DNA of 7,458 nucleotides from Elusimicrobiota bacterium (GCA_023393825.1 JAEXBW010000072.1:1-7458), one strand, 5' to 3'. Shown: positions 1 through 7,081, numbered from the stretch's first letter. The notes: generated by a model from the sequence alone, not told the origin. Program-made: numbers and translations.

Positions 1-63
1 TGGCGGCTTATGTTTAAAAAGTCGGTCCAAGGCAGTACGATATTTATTTACCGGTAATCTTAA
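1..63 (+). other. Unresolved end of upstream region, probably the tail of another cluster gene
   Basis: In cell division clusters ftsQ normally follows murC, murB or ddl, so this stretch probably holds the end of such a gene. All three + strand frames are possible. One frame stops at 15-17, one at 55-57 and one runs 10 bases into ftsQ, stopping at 71-73. None of the short peptides they encode is recognisable to me, and codon use does not separate them. I see no promoter or terminator here, which fits read-through into ftsQ. The identity of the upstream gene remains open. Confidence 0.3.
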
Positions 64-873
64 ATGTACATAAGAAAGCAACCCCCAAAAAGATACTTAA
101 CGCCGGTACGCGGTAAAAAACAAACCGCGCGCAAAATAAAAAAATTCATCTTTCTAATTTTGATTTTATCCTTTATAGGCGGCGCTTATTACGGCGTTAA
201 AAACGCTGCTGCAATTTCCGCCGCGCTTAAGCGTCCGCAATGGACAGAGTGGAAGCTGGATAAAGTGCGCATAACGGGCGCGGATAAGCAGACAGCTTAC
301 GACGCGGGCAAATATATAAACTTTGCGCGCGGGCAAAGCGTTACTTACCGCGACTGCGTGAGTTTAGAAAAAAACTTAGCGCAAAATATGCGCCAGTTGG
401 ATAAAATTACCGTCAGCAGAAATTTTATAAGTAAAGAACTTACGGTAAAAATAAAAAAGCGCGTAAAAACGGCCCGCGTAAATACAGAATATAAAATGCT
501 TTATACCGACAAAAGCGGTATGCTGTTTTCCGACAGGGAAGACGCCGCGGACGCCGCCCTTTTAACCGTAACTTTAAGGGGCCAAATAAAGAGTGAAATT
601 TTACCTCAAGAATTTGTAGAATTAATTAAAGAGCTTAGCACGCTTAAACAGCTTAAGTTTGATGACGTACTTTTGCATTTGGATAATAAAGTGTTTTACC
701 TTAAAACGCAGGAGTTTTACGCGCAGATGGGCGGGGTAAAAAACTTTAAACAAAAACTTAATGCGCTCTTTGATGTTTTACATACGGCGCGCAGTAAAAA
801 TTTAAAGCAGCCGTATACAATAAATTTTAAATACTTTGAAGCAAAAAAAATATATTTAACTCCCACAGTGTAA
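64..873 (+). CDS. ftsQ: Cell division protein FtsQ/DivIB
   Basis: FtsQ is a single-pass membrane protein that joins cytoplasmic division proteins to the periplasmic septal wall synthesis complex (FtsB, FtsL, FtsW, FtsI). The 269 residues show the family layout. There is a very basic cytoplasmic N-terminus (about 1-27) and one transmembrane helix (about 28-46, FIFLILILSFIGGAYYGV). A POTRA-like region at about 62-134 opens with WKLDKVRITGADK and closes with ELTVKIKKRV. A beta domain follows, containing LYTDKSGMLFS (146-156) and ending in the short strand pattern INFKYFEAKKIYL. Sequence conservation in this family is low, so the call rests on topology, size and position directly before ftsA and ftsZ. 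The ATG at 64 has no good Shine-Dalgarno (only a weak CCGGTAA), so translation may be coupled to an upstream gene. ftsA starts 11 bases after the stop. Confidence 0.9.
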   Translation: MYIRKQPPKRYLTPVRGKKQTARKIKKFIFLILILSFIGGAYYGVKNAAAISAALKRPQWTEWKLDKVRITGADKQTAYDAGKYINFARGQSVTYRDCVSLEKNLAQNMRQLDKITVSRNFISKELTVKIKKRVKTARVNTEYKMLYTDKSGMLFSDREDAADAALLTVTLRGQIKSEILPQEFVELIKELSTLKQLKFDDVLLHLDNKVFYLKTQEFYAQMGGVKNFKQKLNALFDVLHTARSKNLKQPYTINFKYFEAKKIYLTPTV

Positions 874-877
874 GGTG
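872..877 (+). promoter_or_regulatory. Ribosome binding site of ftsA
   Basis: AAGGTG overlaps the ftsQ stop codon and lies 7 bases before the ATG at 885. This supports that start and suggests that ribosomes ending ftsQ can begin ftsA. Confidence 0.7.
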
Positions 878-884
878 CATAATT

Positions 885-2132
885 ATGGCAAAAACAAATT
901 TAATAGCAGGGCTTGATATAGGGTCGGGCAAGATAACGGCGGTTGCTGCCGCTTACGACGGCGAAAGCAACACCCTGCGTGTTGTAACGGGCAAAAGCCT
1001 GCCCTGCAAAGGCTTAAAAGGCGGTATGGTAAGCGACATAAGGGAAACCTCTGTTTCCGTCGCGGAAGCCGTTACCTTTTTGGAAGAATCCTCCAAGGCG
1101 GATTTAACTTCCCTCTACGTTGCGGTACGCGGCGAACATTTGGAATCTTTTACAAATCACGGCACATATAATATTTCCCGCTTGGATAAAGAAATTACTC
1201 CCGCCGATATAGAACAAGCAATTTTAAACGCGCGCTCCATCCCCATAAAAAATGATAACGAAATTATTTCAGTCGTGCCGCAGGGCTTTGCGATTGACAG
1301 GCAGCGCGGCATCATCAACCCCGAAGGTATGGAAGGCTCTTTGTTGGAAGTTGACGTGCATATAACCACGGGTCTTTCCTCCGCGTTAAGCAATTTAAAC
1401 AAAGCAATTACCCGCCCCGGTTTTAGAGTGGACGGCACTTTTTACGGCCTTATGTGCTTGGCTGACAGTGTGCTTTCCCAAGAAGAAAAAGACATCGGCG
1501 CGGTGCTGATAGATTTAGGCGGGGAAACAATCTCTATCGGTATTTATGTAGAAGGCGCTTTAAGATATTCCAAAGATTTGCCTTACGGCTGCGATTTGAT
1601 TACAAGAGATATTGCTTACGCTCTGCACACGCCCAAGGCCAACGCGAAAGAGATAAAAGAAAAATACGGTATCACATTCCCGTCTTTTCTTGACGACGAG
1701 GGGGAAATCCCCGTGCCGTCGCTTGACGGTAAATCCGTACATAATGTAAAGAAGAGTTTTCTTTTGGATATTATCCAGCCCCGCGTGCAGGATTTATTTG
1801 AGCAGGTTAAAATTTGCGTAGATAAAAGCGGCTTTGCGGATTTAGCTGTTGTCGGTATATTAACCGGCGGCGGTTCTTTAATGCCCGGTATTACGGAGCA
1901 ATGCTGCCAAAGCCTCGGCCTTAAGGAAGTGCGCCGCGGCAATGTTCAGCGCGACGTAATAAACGCCGACGAAGAATTTTTTGACCCTTCCTTCAGCACG
2001 GCTTTATCTTTGGTGGCTTATGCCGCAAGAAGAGATGTTTTGGGCGCGGGGGAAAAGTCGGAAACGGCGTCAAAATCTCCAATACTTAAATTATTTAATA
2101 AATTAAAAAATTCTGAAATTTTTGGCGGTTAA
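885..2132 (+). CDS. ftsA: Cell division protein FtsA, actin-like membrane anchor of the Z ring
   Basis: FtsA is an actin-family ATPase that binds the FtsZ tail, anchors the ring to the inner face of the cytoplasmic membrane and recruits later division proteins. The 415 residues carry the actin-fold nucleotide motifs: phosphate 1 at 9-17 (GLDIGSGKI), phosphate 2 at about 204-221 (containing IDLGGETISIGIY) and the adenosine motif at 324-336 (GILTGGGSLMPGI). The FtsA-specific 1C (SHS2) region lies at about 84-165 and includes INPEGMEG. The C-terminus from about 385 is a short variable linker followed by an amphipathic stretch (ILKLFNKLKNSEIF, 400-413), the expected membrane-targeting helix. This separates it from MreB and DnaK. 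Length is normal. The gene lies between ftsQ and ftsZ, with only 2 bases before the ftsZ start. Confidence 0.97.
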   Translation: MAKTNLIAGLDIGSGKITAVAAAYDGESNTLRVVTGKSLPCKGLKGGMVSDIRETSVSVAEAVTFLEESSKADLTSLYVAVRGEHLESFTNHGTYNISRLDKEITPADIEQAILNARSIPIKNDNEIISVVPQGFAIDRQRGIINPEGMEGSLLEVDVHITTGLSSALSNLNKAITRPGFRVDGTFYGLMCLADSVLSQEEKDIGAVLIDLGGETISIGIYVEGALRYSKDLPYGCDLITRDIAYALHTPKANAKEIKEKYGITFPSFLDDEGEIPVPSLDGKSVHNVKKSFLLDIIQPRVQDLFEQVKICVDKSGFADLAVVGILTGGGSLMPGITEQCCQSLGLKEVRRGNVQRDVINADEEFFDPSFSTALSLVAYAARRDVLGAGEKSETASKSPILKLFNKLKNSEIFGG

Positions 2133-2134
2133 CT

Positions 2135-3352
2135 ATGAGCGACAATTTTGATTCTTTATTTTCACAAGCGGAACAGTTTGAAGGCAAGAAAGCCAAAATA
2201 AAATGCGTCGGCGTCGGCGGCGGCGGCGGAAACGCCATAAACCACATGATGGAAGCTGGCGTGGAAGATGTTGACTTTATCGCCGTAAACACGGACGCGC
2301 AGGATTTAAGACGTAACAAAGCCCCGTACCTTGTGCAGGTGGGGGAGAAAACCACAAAGGGCCTTGGCGTCGGCGGGGACCCTGAACGCGGCAAAAAATC
2401 CGCAATAGAATCTTTAGAGCATTTACGTTTGATAGTTGCCGATACCGACCTGCTTTTTATAACGGCGGGTATGGGCGGCGGCACGGGAACGGGCGTCGCG
2501 CCCGAACTTGCCCGCGTGGCAAAAGAAACCTACGGCGAAAATATTTTAGTTATCGGAGTTGTAACGCGTCCGTTTAATTTTGAAGGCTATGTCCGCGCGG
2601 ACCAAGCCGACAAAGGCATTAAAGAAATGCAAAAGTATGTGGACTCTATGATTATAGTCCCCAACGAAAGACTTTTTGAAAATATTGACGCCAAAACCAC
2701 CACAAAAAAAGCTTTTAAAATGGTTGATGAAGTTTTGCTTCAGGCGGTAAAAGGTATATCGGAAGTTATCCTTAAACCGGGCGAAATGAATATTGACTAT
2801 AACGACCTTAAAAAGATTGTGCTTAACTCGGGCCGCTCTCTTATCGGCATCGGGCAGGCAAGCGGCAGCAAAAGGCATTTGGCCGCCATTAAAGACGCTT
2901 TAGCCTCTCCTCTTTTGGAAAATGCCGATATAACAGGCGCGAAAGGTTTTATAGTTTTCTTTACCGCGTCCGACGAGATTACCCTTTTGGAACAAGGCGA
3001 AGTAATGAACATTGTGCGCCAGTACGCAAGCAATGATTCTATAGTTATGTTCGGGCATATGTACGACCACGAGATGGAAGCAGGCACCTTAAAAGTTACG
3101 GTTATAGCGACGGGCTTTTCTAAGGACGGCGTCCCCGGGTTAACGGCGCTTAGAACAACACCGACTTTAAATAAAGATAAATACGCTTACGGCCCTACGG
3201 GCGCACGCCCCGCTGTTTTGGGCGGAGATTGTTCCATTTTGCAAGGCGGCCCCGCGCGCGGCCCCAGAGCAATGGCGCAAAGTGAGGCGGACGCGCAGGC
3301 TGATTTTATGCTTATACCTGCGTTTATACGTCGTAAAAAAGAGGGTAAATAA
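2135..3352 (+). CDS. ftsZ: Cell division GTPase FtsZ
   Basis: FtsZ is the bacterial tubulin homologue; its GTP-dependent filaments form the cytokinetic ring at midcell. The 405 residues show the glycine-rich N-terminal nucleotide loop (about 25-33), NTDAQ at 52-56, the tubulin signature GGGTGTG at 114-120, RPFNFEG at 145-151, and the T7 loop NIDYNDL at 219-225 whose acidic residues drive GTP hydrolysis in the neighbouring subunit. VTVIATGF (321-328) ends the globular core. A Gly/Ala/Pro-rich linker of about 60 residues follows, then the conserved tail peptide FMLIPAFIRRKK (391-402) that docks on FtsA. All catalytic motifs are present, so it should be active. One oddity is the normally conserved NITGG/NITAG strand, which here reads FIVFFTASDEITLLEQ (272-287). 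The start follows ftsA by 2 bases with only a weak GGCGG site at 2124-2128, so coupling to ftsA is likely. Confidence 0.98.
   Translation: MSDNFDSLFSQAEQFEGKKAKIKCVGVGGGGGNAINHMMEAGVEDVDFIAVNTDAQDLRRNKAPYLVQVGEKTTKGLGVGGDPERGKKSAIESLEHLRLIVADTDLLFITAGMGGGTGTGVAPELARVAKETYGENILVIGVVTRPFNFEGYVRADQADKGIKEMQKYVDSMIIVPNERLFENIDAKTTTKKAFKMVDEVLLQAVKGISEVILKPGEMNIDYNDLKKIVLNSGRSLIGIGQASGSKRHLAAIKDALASPLLENADITGAKGFIVFFTASDEITLLEQGEVMNIVRQYASNDSIVMFGHMYDHEMEAGTLKVTVIATGFSKDGVPGLTALRTTPTLNKDKYAYGPTGARPAVLGGDCSILQGGPARGPRAMAQSEADAQADFMLIPAFIRRKKEGK
3341..3345 (+). promoter_or_regulatory. Ribosome binding site of the pilT-type gene
   Basis: GAGGG lies inside the last codons of ftsZ, 8 bases before the ATG at 3354. 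It fixes that start. The reading frame stays open upstream to 3282 inside ftsZ, but there is no site for an earlier start. Confidence 0.65.
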
Positions 3353-3353
3353 T

Positions 3354-4493
3354 ATGGCAAAAGAACAGGAAAGCGACAATACTTCAACTACAGGCGGCGG
3401 AACCCATAAGGCGATAGGTCTTACCACTCTTCTTAAAACCGTTGTAGATAATAAAGCCAGCGGTTTGCATATACGCGGTAACTCCAACGCTTTTGTGCGT
3501 ATTAATACCAAAATCCGCGCCATTGACGATTGCTTTTTAACCAACGACGACGTAAAAAAGATTGCCGCGGCGGTTATGGGCGAGCGCGAAAAAAAGCTTT
3601 TGGAACAAAACCTCAGCGTGGACTTTTCTTTGGACGCTAAGGAATACGGCCGCTTCAGGTTTAACATTTTCAGACAGTCGGGCAAAATCTGTATGGCTAT
3701 CAGACATATCCCGCTTAAAATACCTACATTTGAACAGCTTAATTTACCCAGCGAAACTTTAAGAAAAATTGCAGATAACCACCGCGGTATTGTGCTTGTT
3801 ACGGGTATGACGGGTTCTGGTAAATCCTCCACGTTAGCCGCTATGGTGGACCACATTAATAAATCAAGACCGGGCCACATTTTAACGGTAGAAGACCCTA
3901 TAGAATTTGTGCATACCGACCAAAAATCCATAGTAAGCCAGCTGGCTTTGGGTACGGATACTTTATCTTATTCCTCCGCCTTAAGATACGCGATGAGGCA
4001 AGACCCCAACGTTATAATGTTGGGCGAAATGAGAGATACCGAAGTTATCCGCGCCTCAATAGCCGCGGCGGAAATGGGGCAGTTGGTGCTTACCACGCTG
4101 CACACGGTTGATGCGGTACAGACAATCACAAGAATTGTGGAATCCTTCCCGCCCGAGCAGCAGGGGCAGGTGCGCTTCCAACTTGCGGACCTTTTACGCG
4201 GCGTAGTTTGCCAACGTTTACTGCCGCGCGTCGGCGGCGGCCTTGTACCCGCCATAGAAATAATGTTGCCCACCGCGCAGATTAAAAAGCACATTATTGA
4301 TAATAAAACCAGCGACATACACAAAGCCATACAAAGCGGCGATTACTACGGTATGCGCACATTTGACCAGGCATTGGTTTCCCTTTATAAAGAAGGCAAA
4401 TGCAGGCTGGAAGATATTTTGGATTATTCCACAAACCCCGACGCTATTATGCTTGCGCTTAAGGGCTTTGATATGCAGGCGGAAAGACAATGA
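3354..4493 (+). CDS. pilT: Type IV pilus retraction ATPase, PilT/PilU family
   Basis: A hexameric cytoplasmic ATPase of the secretion ATPase superfamily that powers depolymerisation of type IV pili, hence twitching and DNA uptake. The 379 residues have an N-terminal PAS-like domain (about 20-125, with ASGLHIRG at 35-42) and a RecA-like motor. Walker A is GMTGSGKSST (151-160; most PilT have Pro where Met stands). The Asp box is ILTVEDPIEFVH (176-187), Walker B is VIMLGEMRDTE (220-230), and the His box is TTLHTVDAVQTITR (247-260). The C-terminal motif is AIQSGDYYGMRTFDQAL (325-341). GEMRD favours PilT, while GMRTFDQAL followed by LYKEG looks more like PilU, so the subtype is uncertain. There is no zinc-binding tetracysteine or long N-terminal domain, which argues against PilB. 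It starts one base after ftsZ and ends in a 4-base ATGA overlap with cmk, so co-transcription with both is likely. Confidence 0.92.
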   Translation: MAKEQESDNTSTTGGGTHKAIGLTTLLKTVVDNKASGLHIRGNSNAFVRINTKIRAIDDCFLTNDDVKKIAAAVMGEREKKLLEQNLSVDFSLDAKEYGRFRFNIFRQSGKICMAIRHIPLKIPTFEQLNLPSETLRKIADNHRGIVLVTGMTGSGKSSTLAAMVDHINKSRPGHILTVEDPIEFVHTDQKSIVSQLALGTDTLSYSSALRYAMRQDPNVIMLGEMRDTEVIRASIAAAEMGQLVLTTLHTVDAVQTITRIVESFPPEQQGQVRFQLADLLRGVVCQRLLPRVGGGLVPAIEIMLPTAQIKKHIIDNKTSDIHKAIQSGDYYGMRTFDQALVSLYKEGKCRLEDILDYSTNPDAIMLALKGFDMQAERQ

Positions 4494-5170
4494 GCCGAGA
4501 GAAACTTGTTATAGCCATTGACGGACCCGCGGGGGTAGGTAAATCTTCCGTAGGCAAAGCGGTTGCTTTAAAATATGGTTTAAGTTTTTTAAGCACGGGC
4601 GAAATGTACAGATGTTTAGGGTGGAAAGTTCTTACCGCGGGCATTGACCCCGACGACGCGCAAAAAGTGCTTGAAGCCGCCCAAAGCATTAAATGGAGTT
4701 TTGAGCGCCGCCCCGACAGTAGCCTTAAAGTTTTTGTAGACGGCGTTTATCTTGGCGAGGAATTACACAGGGAAGACGTGGGCCGCGCCGCCAGTAAAAC
4801 TTCCGCCAACGGGCCTGCGCGCGCCGTGGTAACCCAAAAGCAAAAAGAGATGGCGCTTGAAGGCAATATAGTTATGGAAGGCCGCGATATCGGCACCGTA
4901 ATTGCGCCGAACGCGCAAGTTAAAATATATTTGGACGCTTCCGCGCAGGAACGCGCCAAAAGACGTTTTGAGCAGTTAAAAATAAAAGGGCAGGATGCCG
5001 ATTATAACGCTATCTTAGATGGCATTATAACCCGCGACGAGCGTGATAAAAACCGCGCCTGCGCTCCTTTAAAACCCGCTGAAGACGCAGTAATTATTGA
5101 TACATCCGCGTTCACCTTACAGCAGGTAATTGATAAAGTTATGGAGATTTCATCCAAATATGCTTCTTAA
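4490..5170 (+). CDS. cmk: (d)CMP kinase (cytidylate kinase)
   Basis: Cmk phosphorylates CMP and dCMP with ATP to the diphosphates, recycling CMP from RNA decay and from CDP-diacylglycerol-dependent lipid synthesis. The 226 residues include the P-loop IDGPAGVGKSSVGK (10-23) and an NMP-binding region reaching AASKTSANGPAR (100-111). Next come EGRDIGTVIAPNAQVKIYLD (130-149), the adjacent ERAKRR, and the lid motif RDERDKNR with APLKPAEDAVIIDTS (182-206). Length matches the family. The CMP-binding motif, usually D-[ST]-G-A-[MI]-Y-R, reads STGEMYR (35-41). The usual Asp is replaced by Ser and the Ala by Glu, giving a segment reminiscent of the STGDM of adenylate kinases. The rest of the protein is clearly Cmk. 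The start codon overlaps the preceding stop (ATGA), with GGCGGAAAG (4478-4486) as a likely Shine-Dalgarno. plsC begins inside its last codons. Confidence 0.95.
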   Translation: MSREKLVIAIDGPAGVGKSSVGKAVALKYGLSFLSTGEMYRCLGWKVLTAGIDPDDAQKVLEAAQSIKWSFERRPDSSLKVFVDGVYLGEELHREDVGRAASKTSANGPARAVVTQKQKEMALEGNIVMEGRDIGTVIAPNAQVKIYLDASAQERAKRRFEQLKIKGQDADYNAILDGIITRDERDKNRACAPLKPAEDAVIIDTSAFTLQQVIDKVMEISSKYAS

Positions 5171-5750
5171 TTTGATAACATTTAGTTTCAGGGCTTTCTT
5201 CAAGCTCTTTTATAAAGTGGAAGTTAAAGGGTTGGAAAATATACCGCAGCAAGGCGGACTTATACTGGCTTGCAATCACCTTTCAAACTTTGACCCTCCT
5301 TTAGCGGGCGGTTACGCCGAGTTAAGAAGGAAAAACGTCTACTTTATAAAAAAGGAACTGATGTCTGTTCCCGTTCTCAACTTGTTATTTAAAAAATTTG
5401 ATTTTATACCCGTAGACAGAAAGCGCCCCGGCGGCGATTTGGCTGCGCTTAAAGCCGCTTTAAAAGTGGTTAAAGGCGGCGGCAGTCTGTTTATCTTTCC
5501 CGAGGGTACGCGCTCTAAAACGGGTTTACCCAGCAGAGCCAAACCCGGTATAGGTTTTATGGTATACCACAGCGGCGCGCCCGTGTTGCCTTTAAAGGTT
5601 AAAAACACTTTTAACCTGCCCTTTACCAGAACGGTTGGGGTTACCTTCGGCAAGCCTTTTATGGTGCAGAAGGACGACACACGCGACGTTAAAGAGCAGT
5701 TTCAGGAATTTGCAGATAAAGTAATGGACGAAATAAATAAACTTGACTAA
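5160..5750 (+). CDS. plsC: 1-acyl-sn-glycerol-3-phosphate acyltransferase (PlsC family)
   Basis: PlsC adds the second acyl chain to lysophosphatidic acid at the membrane surface, giving phosphatidic acid, the precursor of all glycerophospholipids. All four acyltransferase motifs are visible in 196 residues. Motif I NHLSNFDP (39-46) holds the catalytic His and Asp, and motif II is FIPVDR (82-87). Motif III FPEGTRS (113-119) binds glycerol phosphate, and motif IV is VLPL (142-145). A hydrophobic N-terminus (MLLNLITFSFRAFFKLFY) is the likely membrane contact. I place the start at ATG 5160, overlapping cmk by 11 bases, with GGAG about 13 bases upstream. An in-frame TTG at 5130 would add ten unrelated residues (MIKLWRFHPN) before the family's usual beginning. 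Position between cmk and rpsA matches a grouping known in Firmicutes and other phyla, and Cmk can use the CMP released downstream in phospholipid synthesis. Confidence 0.93.
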   Translation: MLLNLITFSFRAFFKLFYKVEVKGLENIPQQGGLILACNHLSNFDPPLAGGYAELRRKNVYFIKKELMSVPVLNLLFKKFDFIPVDRKRPGGDLAALKAALKVVKGGGSLFIFPEGTRSKTGLPSRAKPGIGFMVYHSGAPVLPLKVKNTFNLPFTRTVGVTFGKPFMVQKDDTRDVKEQFQEFADKVMDEINKLD

Positions 5751-5807
5751 AAAAACGGAGGATACACATTTTATGTACGCAGGTACGTAGAGTGTAAAAC
5801 GAGCTAT
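5751..5807 (+). promoter_or_regulatory. rpsA leader with displaced Shine-Dalgarno and nested inverted repeats
   Basis: This is the only real gap in the gene block. GGAGG (5757-5761) is the strongest Shine-Dalgarno in the window but lies 46 bases before the rpsA ATG. Between them an outer inverted repeat, TACAC (5763-5767) with GTGTA (5792-5796), encloses an inner one, TACG (5776-5779) with CGTA (5786-5789). If the outer stem forms, GGAGG ends up about 12 unpaired bases from the rpsA ATG. Immediately before that ATG there is only GAG at 5801-5803. Ribosomal protein S1 is known in E. coli to control its own translation through a structured leader with a poor Shine-Dalgarno. Whether this leader works similarly is inference, since the stems are short. 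Confidence 0.45.
5773..5790 (+). CDS. Possible five-codon leader minicistron (MYAGT)
   Basis: ATG TAC GCA GGT ACG TAG lies 11 bases downstream of GGAGG (5757-5761) and stops 17 bases before the rpsA ATG, in a different frame from rpsA. It could be translated, with rpsA started by reinitiation, or it could be a chance ATG within a hairpin that merely presents the Shine-Dalgarno. The 11-base spacing is rather long. No function is claimed. Confidence 0.2.
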   Translation: MYAGT

Positions 5808-7034
5808 ATGACTAACTCACAAGAAGAAAAAAAGGAAATTACAAATACAGAGTCCGCACAGGAAAATATGACGATGGACCAGTTATTTGCGCAGCAGGAG
5901 GAAATGCACAGCAAGCTTAACAAAAGGGAAATAGTGAATGTAAGCGTCGTTCAAATTACACAGGATAATGTCCTTGTAGATACAGGGGATAAAAAAGAAG
6001 GGCTTATACCTTTATCAGATTTTGATGGCAGACCTTTGCCCGCCGTCGGCAGCCAGGTAAGCGCAGTATTGCTTCGTAAAGGCTCTGACGAAAGACATTG
6101 TGTGCTTTCACATAAAAAAGCTTTAGAAACATTAGGTTGGGATATTTGCAAAACCGCATTTGAAAACAAAGAAAGAGTAAAAGGTATAATAACCGAATGC
6201 GTTAAAGGCGGATATAAAGTAGAAATTAACGGCGTAGCGGGATTTATGCCTCTTTCCCTCTCCGAACTCCACCCCGCATACAAGCACTACCTTCCCAAGG
6301 AAGCAAAAATTAAAGCAGTTATAGCGGAATTTTCAAAAGAAAAGCAGAAACTTATCGTCTCCAGAAAGCAGGTTTTGGAAGAAGATGAAGGCGTGAGAAG
6401 AGATAAAGTTTTAGGCGAAATTAAAGAAGGCGAAATTTTACGCGTCGTCGTATCTAAAGTAGGCAAGGACTGCCTGTACTTAAGATTCCACGGCATTGAA
6501 GGCGTTGTAAGCTTGGACAATATTGCTTGGAAAGATCCTCAAACAATTCTTGCCAACTACCGCCGCGGACAAAGAATTAAAGCCAAACTTTTAAGCATTG
6601 ATAAAGAAAAAAACACAATGGTGTTTGGCGTTAAGCAGTTGTTCTTAAATCCCGCCGACCTTCTTAAGAAACGTTATGGTTATATGACCAACGTAAAAGG
6701 TGTTATTACCAAAGTAACGCCCGAAGGTACGGAAGTGGAATTGGGCAAAAATAAGACCAAAGGTTTTATTTCCGCTTTTGAATACAGCACAGACTTTGCA
6801 CCCAAAGAAGGCGATGCCGTACAGGCCGTTGTTATCGGCGTGGACGCAGCAGGCTTTACGGTTAATCTTTCTATTAAGAGATTTGACCAGGTGCAGAACA
6901 GAAAAGTTGTTGCTCAGTATTTAAAGCAGGCTCCCCGCCCGACTTTAGGCCAGCTGTTGCAGGATTCCTTAGACGAATCCCAGGCTGCCAGAGAAGAAGC
7001 GGCTGCACAAGAAGAGCAGGAAGAAACAAAATAA
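5808..7034 (+). CDS. rpsA: 30S ribosomal protein S1, four-domain form
   Basis: S1 binds mRNA on the small ribosomal subunit and helps load structured or weakly Shine-Dalgarno-bearing messages. The 408 residues contain four S1 (OB-fold) repeats, at about 41-102, 121-187, 206-276 and 293-358, instead of the six of E. coli. An acidic, Glu-rich tail (about 384-408) and a charged N-terminal extension flank them. Repeat 2 (GGYKVEINGVAGFMPLS) is the most typical. Repeat 3 keeps AW...P (239-244) and GVKQL (274-278), as in ribosomal S1, but lacks the GLLHIS-type His, and repeat 4 is also divergent. The start may be ATG 5808, or ATG 5868 (residue 21, MTMDQLF), which has AGGA at 5860-5863. The order cmk, plsC, rpsA supports the identity. 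A strong terminator starts 15 bases after the stop. Confidence 0.9.
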   Translation: MTNSQEEKKEITNTESAQENMTMDQLFAQQEEMHSKLNKREIVNVSVVQITQDNVLVDTGDKKEGLIPLSDFDGRPLPAVGSQVSAVLLRKGSDERHCVLSHKKALETLGWDICKTAFENKERVKGIITECVKGGYKVEINGVAGFMPLSLSELHPAYKHYLPKEAKIKAVIAEFSKEKQKLIVSRKQVLEEDEGVRRDKVLGEIKEGEILRVVVSKVGKDCLYLRFHGIEGVVSLDNIAWKDPQTILANYRRGQRIKAKLLSIDKEKNTMVFGVKQLFLNPADLLKKRYGYMTNVKGVITKVTPEGTEVELGKNKTKGFISAFEYSTDFAPKEGDAVQAVVIGVDAAGFTVNLSIKRFDQVQNRKVVAQYLKQAPRPTLGQLLQDSLDESQAAREEAAAQEEQEETK

Positions 7035-7049
7035 GAATCCTTTCGTTTG

Positions 7050-7081
7050 TCCCCCGTTTCTTTGGAGGCGGGGGATTTTTT
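7050..7081 (+). terminator. Rho-independent terminator after rpsA
   Basis: TCCCCCG (7050-7056) pairs perfectly with CGGGGGA (7069-7075) across a 12-base loop, followed by six T (7076-7081). The opposite strand has no T-run after the stem, so it works only for + strand transcription. It marks the end of the gene block. Confidence 0.92.

Noticed and set aside
3252..3261. Perfect palindrome CCGCGCGCGG inside ftsZ
   Set aside because: It encodes the Gly/Ala/Pro/Arg-rich linker, and GC-rich codons explain it without a site function.
3282..3353. N-terminal extension of the pilT frame into ftsZ
   Set aside because: GAGGG at 3341-3345 supports ATG 3354, and the extension is the shadow of the ftsZ tail.
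3167..3931. 254-codon open frame on the minus strand opposite ftsZ and pilT
   Set aside because: It lies wholly against two well supported genes, has no recognisable motifs or Shine-Dalgarno support, and is a by-product of their codon use.
5130..5159. Earlier TTG start for plsC giving ten more residues
   Set aside because: The extra residues lie inside cmk and do not resemble PlsC; ATG 5160 gives the usual hydrophobic beginning.
5743..5772. Possible promoter for rpsA: TTGACT at 5743-5748
   Set aside because: At 17 to 18 bases spacing the -10 candidate is only about 3 of 6 matches to TATAAT, so support is too weak.
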